Assembly (NCBI RefSeq): GCF_000708205.1
Contig: NW_014575562.1
Location: 1,322,257 to 1,386,256, forward strand
DNA: 64,000 nt
Direction of reading: 5' to 3'
Source: Mixia osmundae IAM 14324
Lineage: Eukaryota > Basidiomycota > Mixiomycetes > Mixiales > Mixiaceae
Of this stretch, positions 53,749-64,000 are shown in pieces; the stretch's first letter is position 1; each line of letters starts with the position of its first letter. A model generated the notes under the pieces. It worked only from the letters and a program-made list of their open reading frames with translations, was not told the DNA's origin and searched no databases. A program made the translations under genes and the position numbers.

Positions 53749-55852
53749 ATGGCCGGACATGCTGTTCCGGAGGAGCTCACGGTAGCCGAGCATCTGCCGG
53801 GCCAGCTTCTCCCCAAGTCAGGACTGAGTGGCAAAGGGAAAGCACGTCAAACACCTCACACAGCCAAAGAAGGAGCCACCGAGTCCTTCCTTCATCGACT
53901 GGCAGGCCCGTCGACCGGGAAGTCAGGCCTGACCCGTGATCCTGCAGAAGTGAGGCAGATCATCTGGGAGGCGAGCAAAGGGTCTGCATTTGCACAGAAT
54001 GAGCAACGCAGGGATGAAGCTACCCAGCTCAAGATCAAGGTCTTGCTCGACCAGCTCAGCAAGCGGGTAGCTCTCACCAATGGCAATCTGCGCGCAGAGG
54101 AGATCATCGTCGAGGCTCAAGTCGAACTGCTCGAAGCAACGCGAGATCTCTCGCAAACCATCGTCGTGGTCGATTGTGATGCATTCTACGCGAGCGTCGA
54201 GGAGCTCGACGATCCGTCGCTCAAGGGAAAAGCGTTTGCAGTCGGCGTTGGAGTCTGCACTACCGCGTCTTATGAAGCTCGAAAGTATGGTGTTCGGTCT
54301 GCACTGGCAGGCTACATCGCAAAGAAGCTCTGTCCACACCTCATTTTTGTCAAGCCAGACTTTACCAAATACTCCCAGGCTTCTGCGCGCGTCATGGCAA
54401 TCTTACGCAAATACGATCCCCACCTCGCTCCCGCAAGTTTGGACGAAGCATACCTGAATATTACTGTCTTTATGAGATCAAGCGGCTTATCAGCAGACGA
54501 TGCCGTGATGCAGATGCGGACCGAGATCAAGGAGACGACAGGCCTGACCGTTTCTGCGGGCATCGCACCCAACACGCTGTTGGCCAAGATGGCCGCTGAT
54601 GTCAATAAGCCAGATGGGCAATGTCGCGTCATGCCAACTCGAGACGCTGTCGTAGAATTCACATCCGCTCAACCGGTCAGAAAGATCTTTGGCGTCGGTC
54701 GCGTGACAGAAGCCTGGCTCGTCGCACTCGATGTACGGAGAATCAGCGACATCTGGGCCAAGCGGGGTATGCTCCACCTCATTCGGACCAGCATTAGTCT
54801 CGACTTCCTCCTCAAAGCCTATCTCGGCTTAGGCTCCTCTCTCGTGTCAGCCAGCACACGCGAGTCACGCAAATCTGTCGGACGTGAGGACACCTTCGGC
54901 AAGCTAGCAGATTACAGCGGCTTCTTGGAGGTCTTGCGTGCGCTAGCAGAGACGCTGGGCAATGATTGCCAGTCTCTGCAATTTGCGGGACGGACCCTCA
55001 CACTTAAATTCAAGCGTACGCCAGCATCCAATGCTCCTAAGTCTGCGCTCAATGGTGCATCGCAGTGAGCACGTATGAGCCGTTCACGCGCGCGAGAACG
55101 ATAGGCCAGCATCACCTGTATCGAGATACAGAGCAATTCTACAAGGTCGGTAAGGAGCTACTCGATGAAGCTATCACGGAACGTCGCAAGCTTTATGACG
55201 ATGGCAAGACGCCCGTGGGCTGTGGGGGGACGCGGGAGATCGAACTCAGGCTCTTGGGTCTGCGCATCACAAACTTGGTGGATCAAAGTGAGGCAGCAAT
55301 CGCCAAACGCAGGGCGCGGACCATCGACCATGTAGGACGCTGGCAGACGTGCGCTTGCCCACAGAACTGACAGCACTTTGTGTCATGCAGTGGGCTGTCG
55401 TATCGCCGAAAGGAGTCGTTACGCCCGTGCCAACCGAGTCGCACAGCAAAAGGAAGAGGAGCGAGACGCCCCTCGCAACGCACACACGTATGGACGAGTC
55501 TGGCGCTATTGTCATCCTGGACGATGAGGAAGTAGACGAACCGCGCGCAACGAGCGTTGGATCAGTCAAGGAGGCGGAAGAAGACGACGACGACGAGGTG
55601 ATCTTCTCATCGATGACATCCACGTCTGGAGCAACTGGGATACAGTGTCCCATTTGCCACAAAAGCTTCTTGCAAGACATGGCTCAACTCAATCGCCACT
55701 TAGATGCCTGCCTGGTCAAGCAAGCCGATGAGAACATAGCAGTCACGCCGGGCTCGGCATTCGACCGACTGATGAAGGCTCAGAAGACGCGCCCGAAGAC
55801 AAGATCAAGGAAACTAGAGCAGATTCATCGCGTCCGGCCGACAAACAAGTAA
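53749..55852 (+). CDS. POLK: DNA polymerase kappa (Y family, UBZ finger)
   Basis: Three exons (introns 55016-55065, 55332-55390) give 664 residues. An N-clasp region (..FAQNEQRRDEATQLKIKVL..) leads into the catalytic core: VVVDCDAFYASVEELDDP, SYEARKYGVRSAL, SLDEAYLNIT, GIAPNTLLAKMAADVNKP and the little-finger segment EIELRLLGLRITNL. Near residue 596 there is a UBZ4-type ubiquitin-binding finger (CPICHKSF..HLDAC). This is translesion polymerase kappa, a DinB relative that is missing from Saccharomyces but common in basidiomycetes. It should bypass bulky lesions at stalled forks after PCNA ubiquitination. Only 33 bp separate its stop from the convergent kinase. Confidence 0.94.
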
Positions 55853-55885
55853 AAGTGTCTATTGTACGAGCGTGTCCCGTCGTTG

Positions 55886-57396
55886 TCATGAAACCTGTTC
55901 ATTCCTAGCCAGCGCTGCTTTCGTGGATGTGATGACCTGTCCATTCGTCAGCCATTTCAACTCGCTTGCCATTAAGACGCACTTGATGGATGTCCGGCCT
56001 GCTCTCAGGATCGACGATAAGCATCGAAGAGATAAGATCCTTGAGAGGCTGAGAATACTTGTCGCCCGACCCAGAAGGAAATTTGTACTGCCCATTCAGT
56101 ACTGCCATGGCGATACTACCGCCTTGTTGCTCTTGCTCTGTCTCGAAAGGTGAATGATGGAACGCTAGTGCAAAGAGCGTGCAGCCGAGCGACCATATGT
56201 CAACTTTTTGGTCAAGATCTTGCCCGGTCTTGACCTACAGATCCTATGAATTTGATCAAAGCGTCAAAAGACAGTCGGACGCACATCGAAGAGCTCGGGC
56301 GCCCGAAAAGGCATGGAACATTGCTCTGCCGCCAAATCTTGTTGCGTGAGCGCGACGGAACGGCTGGGAACTTCTACTCGTGCAGGAGCAGCGCTGCCAA
56401 AATCCATCAAGATTGCATCTTGACCATCATCGGTGACCATGATATTTGCTGCACGATGCTGTGAGCTTAGCTGCGGGCAGCCAAGGATGCACATACCCGG
56501 TTTAATGTCTCGGTGAGCCCAAGGCGTCATCTTACCCCGCTGCTTTGCACCAGTAGAATTGAGATTTGGCGCTGGCTTGGGATCCAAGGAGCCCAGGGTG
56601 TCGCCCTGATCGCTGAGTTGAGCGACTGCGCTCGTGCTTGCCTCTGGCGCATTGTTGGACTCGAGTATGCCACCAGACATCTCTGACGTCCTGATCAGGG
56701 GCGCATCTTGCTCGTCGTCTTCTCCGCCATCTAGGGTCTCTTCCAGAGAATGGGCAGACGGCACTCGCATCCGGCTGACTCGCTGTTGAGGTGGCGGATA
56801 AGTTGATTCGTCCTGCGCGAGCTGCGCCGTGCCTGAAGAGCCTGGGACGTAGGTGTGCATCGCTCTTACGGCTTCGCATGTCTTGAGAAATAGCCTGAGC
56901 ATCTCGCGCTCGCCAAAGCGACTGCCTGACGTCTATGGCTCACCACATGAGCTTTGATGAGTGCGGTAGCATGATCACGCACGACATGGTCATTGATGGC
57001 GTCTTGCAGGTTGCCGCGCTTGTAGAATGGCAGGAAGAGGCTATCTAGCGTGGTGAATTACAGCTGTACTGCACTGAGTACGGAGACGCACTAGATGACT
57101 TGGCCCTCTTCGTCCTGAATGACGCAAGAGTCGAGGCAGCGGATGCAGTAAGGATGTCGAAAGCGCTTGTATGCTTCCACTTCCTTCATAGCGATCCTGT
57201 AGCCCTCTGAGCTCTGACATCGGATCTTCTTGAGCGCAAATTGTCGGCCCGAGCTCGTGTCCTCTGCCAAATAGACAAAGGCGAAACCGCCTTCGCCGAG
57301 GAGTCTGACGATTTTGAACGTTCGTCCGTTGAGCTTGACATCCTTGCTCGGCGCACAGAGCGCTGTGCACGCCAAGAGCTGCTGTACAAAGTCCAT
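55886..57396 (-). CDS. Ser/Thr kinase, STK16/Env7 family
   Basis: Six exons (introns 57041-57091, 56926-56978, 56449-56496, 56235-56284, 55937-55982) give 420 residues. The kinase shows LLGEGGFAFVYLAED, the Lys of FALKKIRC, YKRGNLQDAIN, the catalytic AHRDIKP, DFGSA, RAPELFDV and DIWSLGC. A Ser/Glu/Asp-rich insert of about 100 residues sits between helix E and the HRD loop. The N-terminus MDFVQQLLACTALCAP has cysteines suited to palmitoylation, as in STK16 and yeast vacuolar Env7. These kinases act at Golgi or vacuole membranes. The second junction was chosen because it restores RSRFGEREMLRLF. Confidence 0.88.
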
Positions 57397-57596
57397 CTCT
57401 GGATGTCAGCGCATGTCAGCGCTTCAGCAGGCGTTCGTTGCCAACCGCGTCACGATGCACGACGACGCGACTCATCATGCCATCATCAATCCATGATCAC
57501 CGGCACCTAGCTGTTCAGGCCACCAGCGCAAAAGCACTCGACGCAGGATTTCGAGTCATCAACACCAGTCTGACGCACAGTGACGTGCAATCTCAT

Positions 57597-58733
57597 TCAC
57601 ATGAAGCCGTATTTGCGTCTTGCCCCGCGCTCGATGACATTCGGGATGATCACATGTAGCAGTCTGGCGTACCAGTAGAAGGAGGGCACGAAGCTGTGGC
57701 GCTGCTCGTGATCGATGGCCGAGATAGTGGCACGTGCGACGTGATCAGGCGAGAGGCCTTTGCTAGATCCGCTCGGCTTGTGACCATCAGGAGCGAGATG
57801 CATATCTGCGGCTTGCTCGCGGAGACCGGTCTCTACTGTGGCTGGAGAGATGACTGTCACGCCGAAAGGATGCCCGTTTCTGCCGTTCCTGCTTTTGGCT
57901 GTCGGCCAGCCTTGCATTTCGATACGAAGAGCTTCCATGAGCATTGTTCCGGCGCTCTTGCTCGACGCGTAGATCGCACGCGTCGGCGCTGGGATGCATG
58001 CGGCGACGGACGAGATCAGTGCGATGCGGGGCGCATGCGACTTTGCAGCCATGAGAGGCGCAAACGTGAGCGTGGCCAAGAGCGGCACCGTCGCGTTGAG
58101 CTTGACCATCTTATCGTAGACGGCTGTCGCTTGCTTGAGTTCCTCTGCTGATACTGTATCTCTAACGACGTGCAAAGGCGAGGCAGGATCGATGGAGCCG
58201 GTCAGTGCAAACGCAGGCAAGACAGCGAGCGCGCCGACGCTGCATTGCTATCAGCCTGATCCTTGCCGCTCGAGCGTTGCTCACCAGATGATCAACGTGT
58301 CGACACAGCCCCAAAGCTCTTTTGCCTTTTGGTGGACAGCGAGCAGGCCCTCTTCGCTCGCTACGTCTGCTTGGACGGTCTCTATGCCTCTCGAGGGGTT
58401 CAGCTTGAGCTGAGAATGTCTTGGCTTGATCGCTCGGCATGCTTGGGCGGTCGCCTCGAGTTCGACTGAATCTCGCGCAACGAGCATCACTCTCGCTCCT
58501 CGCTCAGCGTATGCTAAAGCCAGAGCCTTGCCGATGCCCTTTGATGCACCGAGAATGACGACCCATTCTTTGTGCACTGGCAGGGCTCGCCGTCGAGTGT
58601 CTTGCTTGACGACGAGACCATAGACGATGTAGCAAGCGAGCAGGACGAGGATGGTCGCATTGACCGTCAACTGATCGAGCTTGAAGCCCAGGTTGATGTC
58701 GAAGCGAGGCATGGCATGATGTATGAGGGGCAT
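57597..58733 (-). CDS. membrane short-chain dehydrogenase, possibly Tsc10/KDSR-like
   Basis: Two exons (intron 58240-58284) give 363 residues. An N-terminal helix (ATILVLLACYIVYGLVV) is followed by the SDR cofactor motif LGASKGIGKALA, CVGALAV, the catalytic Ser in ISSVAA and the YxxxK site YASSKSAG. Membrane anchoring and size resemble 3-ketodihydrosphingosine reductase of the ER, but SDR paralogs are many and the assignment is tentative. The end ..IERGARRKYGFM is basic. ATG 58733 was taken; ATG 58712 is an alternative. It is divergent from the WW/FF gene (136 bp). Confidence 0.75.
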
Positions 58734-58869
58734 CTTGTCGAGACCTCGACACACGCAGCAAGCGCTCGCAGGAAGCCGTGCCGTCGCGATGTCGTCGACT
58801 TGTCATCGGCCTGGCGACCCGTCATGACGGCTTGCTCGCCAGTTCATCACCCGACAGCCTCTAGCTGAC

Positions 58870-61200
58870 ATGGCAGATCAGAAGCAATCTCTGGCACCTG
58901 GCTGGACAGAGCATTTCTCTCCCAAGGGCGTGCCTTACTACTACAACGCCGAGACAAAGAAGAGTACCTACACTCGTCCTGTCTCTGTGCTGCCAACNGT
59001 CACGCCCGACAAGCCACTCCATCTGGGCAGCTCGCAACCCGTCGCACAGCCAGACCGTGTCAAGCGAAAGAAGGAAAAGCCCTTGACGAAGACGCCAATA
59101 GGTGACACNCCTTGGCTGAGGATNGTCACGACAGCTGGCAATGTCTTTTACACGCACTCTGAGCACAAGACGTCTGTTTGGACGGCACCGGAGGAGATCA
59201 GCGGACAAGTCGCTCGGCTAGAGGCTGAAGAGAAAGAAGCCAGATACAACGGCACGCCTTTGACAGCCATCACAGAGCCCGTTACATCCACTTCTCGTTC
59301 AGCTACTGCAACCTCAACTGCTCCGCCAGCGAAGCGAACGCCGGATGAGACAGCACCTGGCGTCAGCAAGAAGAGCAAGAGGGTCCACGCGCTTGCCGAT
59401 CTGGACATCGAAAGTCAGCAAAAGGTTGCCTCTGAACTGGCAGCTCTGGACGCGAATGAAGGCGCCTCGCTCGGACCACCCCCAGCTAGCGCGACAGATG
59501 AGCTTTCCAGCGACGAGAACAAGGCACTCTTTCGCGTGTGTCATCCTATGCTTCCTTGGAAAAGTGTCTGATAGGTGCGCAGTCCATGCTCGCCGAGACA
59601 GACATCTCGCCTCTCGCCCCCTGGGACATGGAGCTGCCCAAATTTGTCAACGACCCTCGCTACAAGGGTGCGTACACGGCTACATTGAGTCGCGCAGGAG
59701 ATCTGAAGATCTGTGGACCAGCTGTGAAGCAGCTTCGCGAACGCCGTGAGCTGTTTGACGACTTTTGCAAGGAAAAGATACGAGCACAGCGCGCACGGGG
59801 GGCGGCGCCGAAGCAAGATGTAAGAGCAAGTAGATGCCTCCTAGTAGAGCTGATGGTCCTTCTCAGCCCATCGCTGCTTACCGTGCCTTACTCGTCGCAC
59901 ATGTCACCTCGACGAGAACACATTGGGACGACTTTCGGCGGGACCACAAAACTGACGTACGCTTTCGCAACTACGGCAGAGATGACCGTGAGCGCGAGAA
60001 AGCTTTCCGATCCTGGCTCAAGGATCTCGGCGAATGTCTGCTCTTTGTTGGCCCTCTTTACGATGGAAGCTGATCGAGTGCGCAGTGAAACGGGCGGATG
60101 CAGAACAGGCACAGCAAGCATTTGACAGGCTATTGACCGAGCAGACCGACCTCACGCCAGCGTCAAAATGGGTAGACGTAAGTCACTTGATCGTCAGTCG
60201 GCTCGGCCTGACNTTTGCCGCGCAGGTCAAAGGGAGGCTCAGCGTTGACCCACGCTACGACGCCATCAAGTCTGCATCGACAAGGGAAGCTTCATTCAAA
60301 GCGCATCTTCAGCGCCTGGCAGAAGCGCCGCTGGAATCTGTACAAGAACGTGCTGCAGCAAAAGCAGAGCGTGCACGAGCCAGTCTGCTGGCAAGGCAGC
60401 ACGAGGTCGAAGCGCATCAAGCTCAGACAAACCAAGTCGTACATGCCAGTCGACAGAAGCTCGCCACCGAGGAAGCCGAGCGCAGCTTCAAGGCCGTCCT
60501 CATTGACAACATTCGAGATCCCAGCGTGAGTCAGTGCGACACCTCTCGCTGTCGATGCTGACTCGTAGTCGGCGTACAGATCAGCTGGCCCGAAGCGGTC
60601 GAGACCATGACCTTTGACAAACGCTACGAGGAATGCTGCCGTATCTTGTCACTAGAAGAGCGCCGCAGAGCATGGTCCACGCACGTCGCCGAAGTTCACG
60701 CCAAATGGCTGGACGGGCTGCATACTTTGTTCGAGCAAAACGCGCCTTTCCTCGATACGCCCTTTTTGTCCATCTTGCCCAAGATCTATGATCATCCACT
60801 GGCTACCCGAGTATCCAGCGATGCAGACAAGCTGGAGCACTTGTTTTGCGACTGGCAACAATTTCGTCAAGCACGGGCACGCACAGACTTTGATCGCATG
60901 CTTGGCGAGAGCGCATTTGTTGACTTTTGGGGTCGCATGTCGAAAGAATCTGCAGACGAAGGCGATGTCAAGCGCATCCTCGACGACGATCTCGTGAATG
61001 TGGAAGAATCCGGTGATGCTTCTGTCAGCCTCAAGGCAATGGCAGCGACTATCAACCTAGATTCAATCCATTCGGTGCTTCAGTCTGACAGACGCTATCG
61101 CGCCTTTGATCACGAACCCGAAGCAAGAGAACAGTGGATGCGAGACTATCTCTCGCGTTTGAGCGCACCTGCAGCCACTGTCCATCAACGGCAGTCTTGA
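58870..61200 (+). CDS. WW/FF-domain splicing-transcription factor, TCERG1-like
   Basis: Six exons (introns 59536-59582, 59820-59866, 60036-60085, 60178-60225, 60526-60579) give 694 residues. Two WW domains come first (GWTEHFSPKGVPYYYN; then TTAGNVFYTHSEHKTSVW), then several FF domains: SMLAETDISPLAPWDMELPK..DPRYK, LLVAHVTSTRTHW..FRNYGR, RLSVDPRYDAI, ISWPEAVETMTFDKRY and a last repeat ending ..RRYRAF. This is the architecture of TCERG1/CA150 and fission-yeast Dre4, which couple the spliceosome to RNA polymerase II. Single N bases at 58998, 59109 and 59124 fall in coding sequence and one at 60213 in an intron. Confidence 0.88.
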
Positions 61201-61239
61201 TCGGATACTCCACTATGCATGCGTGTCTCTCGACAAGCT

Positions 61240-62171
61240 CTATTGCGCCCATGCATTTAGCTCTTTCAAGGCGATAACACGCTTGCTTGTCCAGTCGACA
61301 CTATCGAGATAGGCAGTCGTGTGGTCGATAGGCGTGAAGAGAGCATTTGACTTGGCCGTTACATCGGCCACTGGCGGCACTTGCTTGTCTTTCGCTCTGC
61401 TCGCCGTCGGCGTGGTCGATGACAGACGCCCGCTAACCGACGACGGTCTGCTGAGCGATGGCGAGGCCACGCCCGTCCCAGTATCAGTGACCGAAGCTGA
61501 AGCCTTTTCGAAAGCTGCACTAGCTTGTATGTCTGCCAATGCACGTCTTGGCTTCTTTGTTGGCGTTTGTGGCTCGATTGTGCCTCTCTTTTTGTATTGT
61601 ATCCTTGTCTTGGCCGTGCGGGCTTCACTTGCTGACGCGATGCCATCATCAGAAAGATCCTGCCCGGGCGCAGGCCTCATTAGTTTCTGCCGTGCAACAT
61701 CCTTGCTCGGACTCTCGCTCTGGCTGCGTCTGACGGGGCGAGCTGACCGGCTCGGTGAAGCGCTACTGATCTTTCGTGACGTGCGTCTCGCTGGACTCGT
61801 TATCTTTGCAGANTGATCATCAACGGCTTTTTGGCACTTGCCGAGTGCTAATNTGAAATTGGCAGCTGTNACACTGGCTGCTCGGTGATATGCTACCGAA
61901 TCAAGCGTCGCCTCGATTTGTCTGCTGCTCATGAGCGAGTCTCCCTGGTCGATATCTCGACGTACCCTTGCTGGACGATGTACAGAGCTACTGCAGCTAG
62001 CAACACACTGTTACCGCAAAGTCGAGCCGGCAGCTCGTAGACTGAGCCCTTGCCTGTCCATGCACACAGCCGTCCATATAGTACTCTGGCCTCGTTGATT
62101 ACATCATCTCGCGCAGACGTCATCAGTCCTCTCAGCGGTGTCCATGCAAGCTGCTCTGCCCTCGACGGCAT
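61240..62171 (-). CDS. possible origin recognition complex subunit 6
   Basis: Two exons (intron 61922-61965) give 295 residues. The N-terminus is a helical domain (WTPLRGLMTSARDDVINEA, LPARLCGNSVLLAAVALYI, LALGKCQKAVDD) with the feel of the cyclin-like fold of Orc6. A long basic, Ser/Thr-Pro-rich linker follows (SPARRTSRKISSASPSRSA; TPTKKPRRALADI), typical of CDK-regulated replication factors, and a short C-terminal helix (VDWTSKRVIALKELNAW) that could be the Orc3-binding element. The identification is by overall shape, not by a diagnostic motif. N bases at 61813, 61853 and 61870 are within the coding sequence. Confidence 0.45.
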
Positions 62172-62559
62172 CTGATGAAGGTGTTGACGGAGACGAAACC
62201 TGTGAGGGACAGCCGATAGTCCCTCCAGCTTATCTCAGATACATCCGTCGCGTGACGCGTTACGCAATGCATCGCATCTCTTCGTGTAGCATGCCACGTA
62301 CCGCACAGCAAAGATGCACATGCATGGTAGTATGCACTAGTAAGCAGGAATTGCGATGCCGGCGCTTATGACTCTGTTGTAGTATGGTGTCAGCCCAGCA
62401 GCCAAGACTTCAATCTGCCTACTTGGCATGCATATCGCCGATCTGCACGAAGCATCAGCCCGGACGAGCCCGAGCACGGGTTACATACCGCAACGGAGTT
62501 GATGCCGACATTGCAACTCGGCACCTCGAAAAAAGAGAATCGGTCAGAGCCGTATTTGC
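62172..62559. other. no supported gene
   Basis: Nothing convincing was found between the ORC6-like gene and the possible secreted protein. Short frames on both strands (for example 62384-62629, +) have no domain and no splice continuation. Confidence 0.4.
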
Positions 62560-62957
62560 GGTGCAAAATTACATCCATGACAGCCAGCGCACGAACGACT
62601 GCTCCCAATTCTTCATTCTGATCGAGTGAAAGATCAAAGTAGCGTACGAGTGAGCTTGTACGTTGCCCCACCGCGGGCGTCACGATTGGTCTCGTGCCAA
62701 GACAANTGTACGTCGGGCGGCAAATTGCCCGCAATCAAGACCTACGCAGCGTTTGAGCAATCTGTGGTCCATCATGCGAGACGCACGTTGTTCGAAAGGT
62801 CTACTCTGAAGCTGAGAGCGACATCAAGACAATGATCTGCGGCTATGCGTGTTGGCAACCATGGTCCATAGTCATCCCGGCCAAACAGCCGCGCCGGCGA
62901 AGCAGAAGTCGACACAACTTGGAAGAGCGTAAGCAGTAGCGCGAGACAGGTGATCAT
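62560..62957 (-). CDS. possible small secreted protein, structure unresolved
   Basis: ATG 62957 gives a signal peptide (MITCLALLLTLFQVVSTSAS) and a short mature start (..LFGRDDYGPWLP..). An intron at 62742-62822 would join it to VLIAGNLPPDV..SWHETNRDARGGAT, and a further junction near 62645 is likely. An N at 62706 and the lack of homology prevent a full model. The 5' exon is the credible part. Confidence 0.35.
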
Positions 62958-64000
62958 CTGGCAGTGAATCTCTCGAGATTGTCAATTGCAGCAGGGGACA
63001 AGCTGGCAAGAAGAAATGACCACGCACGGAAAAGCCTGAGACCATGTCTCCAACGCGTCCGTCGCCGTGTCACAGACATCACACTGTGTCACTCTTACGT
63101 GCGACGCCGAGATTCTGCTTTAGTGCTGGTTGACTGCCCGCACTGATCTGCCGCAAGCGCTGTCTTGTAAGAGTCTTGCCCGTGCATTCACCACCATGTC
63201 GATTGATGATCAAGACCGGGCTAGCAAGGCAGCTGTCCATATTGCTCGTACACATGCAAGAATGGATAAGATTACTTCTTCCCTGGACACTACCGATCGA
63301 TGCTCCCGTCGCAGGCATTGTCTCATATGTATTACTGGCAAACAGATGACATTGTGTTCTTCGAGTGCAAGAGATTGCGCATGCAAGCTGTGGAGTAAAC
63401 AAAAGCTGGTTACTGATGAGATGTTCACGCGGCTGACTCCGAGCCGGCCTGGCTCACCGCGGTCTGCGAATAGACGAGTGCGCTCCTTCAGGACGGTAGC
63501 CTGTATGAGAAGCGCTTTGATCGGAGGGTCTCCTCTAGTGATACGATGCAGTACCGATTACTGACTGCTCTGGCATATGGTCGCAGTAGTATGTCGGACT
63601 CGGTGTGATGGAGCCCAAGTCGAGCAGGTGAGTCAGCTGGCCCAGAAGACAAATCCCGGCAATGAGAAATTGAACTGGCAATACTGGACTCGCCCATTTC
63701 GCCAATTGATCAAATAAATAAATGTGACTTTTGGCGGCGCTATACAACGCGACTATCAGCAATTCAAGATATGCAACCGCNAGAGTGGCCCCGCCTTTCC
63801 TGCGCAGCGANATTAGCCATNATGACGCACGCGGNTCACTTTGTTTGTATGAANATTCCCGCCGATCGCTTTGTTTGTATGCGCATTGCCTGACGGCTTC
63901 CTACTCGTCACTGACAGAGAGGTACTGCTCTTACTGTCTATCGACACATTCATGTATATCGACCAGGTCCCTCGCTTTATCCGCCCATCGTCGCTTCACT
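62958..64000. other. right end, no supported gene
   Basis: No coding sequence is supported. Frames at 63130-63564 (+) and 63079-63402 (-) overlap on opposite strands and look random. Five N bases (63781, 63811, 63821, 63835, 63854) cluster near the end. Confidence 0.45.
63839..63881 (+). repeat. 13-bp direct repeat
   Basis: CTTTGTTTGTATG occurs twice, 30 bp apart, at 63839-63851 and 63869-63881. The surrounding N bases make the exact unit uncertain. It may be part of a small tandem repeat at the edge of an assembly block. Confidence 0.5.

Noticed and set aside
62384-62629. Plus-strand frame ending NDCSQFFILIE, resembling the cyclophilin NGSQFFI motif
   Set aside because: The motif is isolated; no other cyclophilin segments are found in any frame nearby.
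1-64000. Search by eye for tRNA genes, transposons and CRISPR-like arrays
   Set aside because: No clear tRNA T-arm/anticodon pattern, terminal repeats, transposase frames or spaced repeats were seen; a covariance-model and repeat search would be needed to be sure.

Overview
The window is nuclear DNA of a compact fungal genome, almost certainly a basidiomycete. About thirty-five split protein-coding genes lie close together on both strands. Introns are very short (mostly 43-64 bp, GT...AG, often with a CTGAC/CTAAC-like branch site). The gene set is typical of fungi: TOK1-type potassium channel, GH5 exo-beta-1,3-glucanase, Rho3-type GTPase, CDC12 septin, MATA-type HMG factor, Stealth glycan phosphotransferase. 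Short introns, moderate GC and tight packing would suit a Pucciniomycotina yeast or Mixia-like fungus, but that placement is inference. I rebuilt exon structures by joining frames at splice sites. For every multi-exon gene reported with high confidence, the exon lengths sum to a multiple of three and conserved motifs run across the junctions.

Layout. 0.9-2.0 kb: two small secreted, probably GPI-anchored proteins in tandem. 2.0-9.0 kb: AAAP amino-acid transporter, Rho3 GTPase, GH28 pectinase-type enzyme, TORC subunit LST8. 9.1-20.3 kb: membrane-anchored GH5 glucanase, signal peptidase subunit SPC1, septin CDC12, CCCH zinc-finger protein, tRNA thiolase NCS6/CTU1, mitochondrial malonyl transferase MCT1. 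20.5-27.1 kb: DnaJ-X chaperone, unknown secreted protein, HMG-box regulator, Ser-rich orphan. 28.0-36.4 kb: ABC-F protein GCN20, a tiny orphan, MET8, DEAD-box helicase RRP3, Stealth protein. 37.7-46.4 kb: candidate small membrane protein, TOK1 channel, BBC1/AIM3-domain protein, GNAT, 543-residue orphan, F-box protein. 46.5-51.7 kb: O-fucosyltransferase-like protein and two tandem GT77-like glycosyltransferases. 51.8-62.2 kb: DENND6, DNA polymerase kappa, STK16/Env7 kinase, short-chain dehydrogenase, TCERG1-like WW/FF protein, possible ORC6. 62.2-64 kb: poorly resolved end with several N bases.

Many genes form divergent pairs with 41-255 bp between start codons (MET8/RRP3, BBC1/GNAT, KDSR-like/TCERG1, CDC12/CCCH, DENND6/POLK) or converge with 8-140 bp between stops. 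Several genes serve the secretory pathway and cell wall (SPC1, GH5, GH28, Stealth, three type-II Golgi-like transferases, DENND6, Rho3, septin). Others serve translation and its control (GCN20, NCS6, RRP3, LST8). There is no sign of an operon, a CRISPR array or an obvious transposon.

The most unusual signals are in gene structure: an inferred 3-nt microexon in GCN20 and four inferred GC-AG introns, each needed to keep a conserved protein motif in frame.
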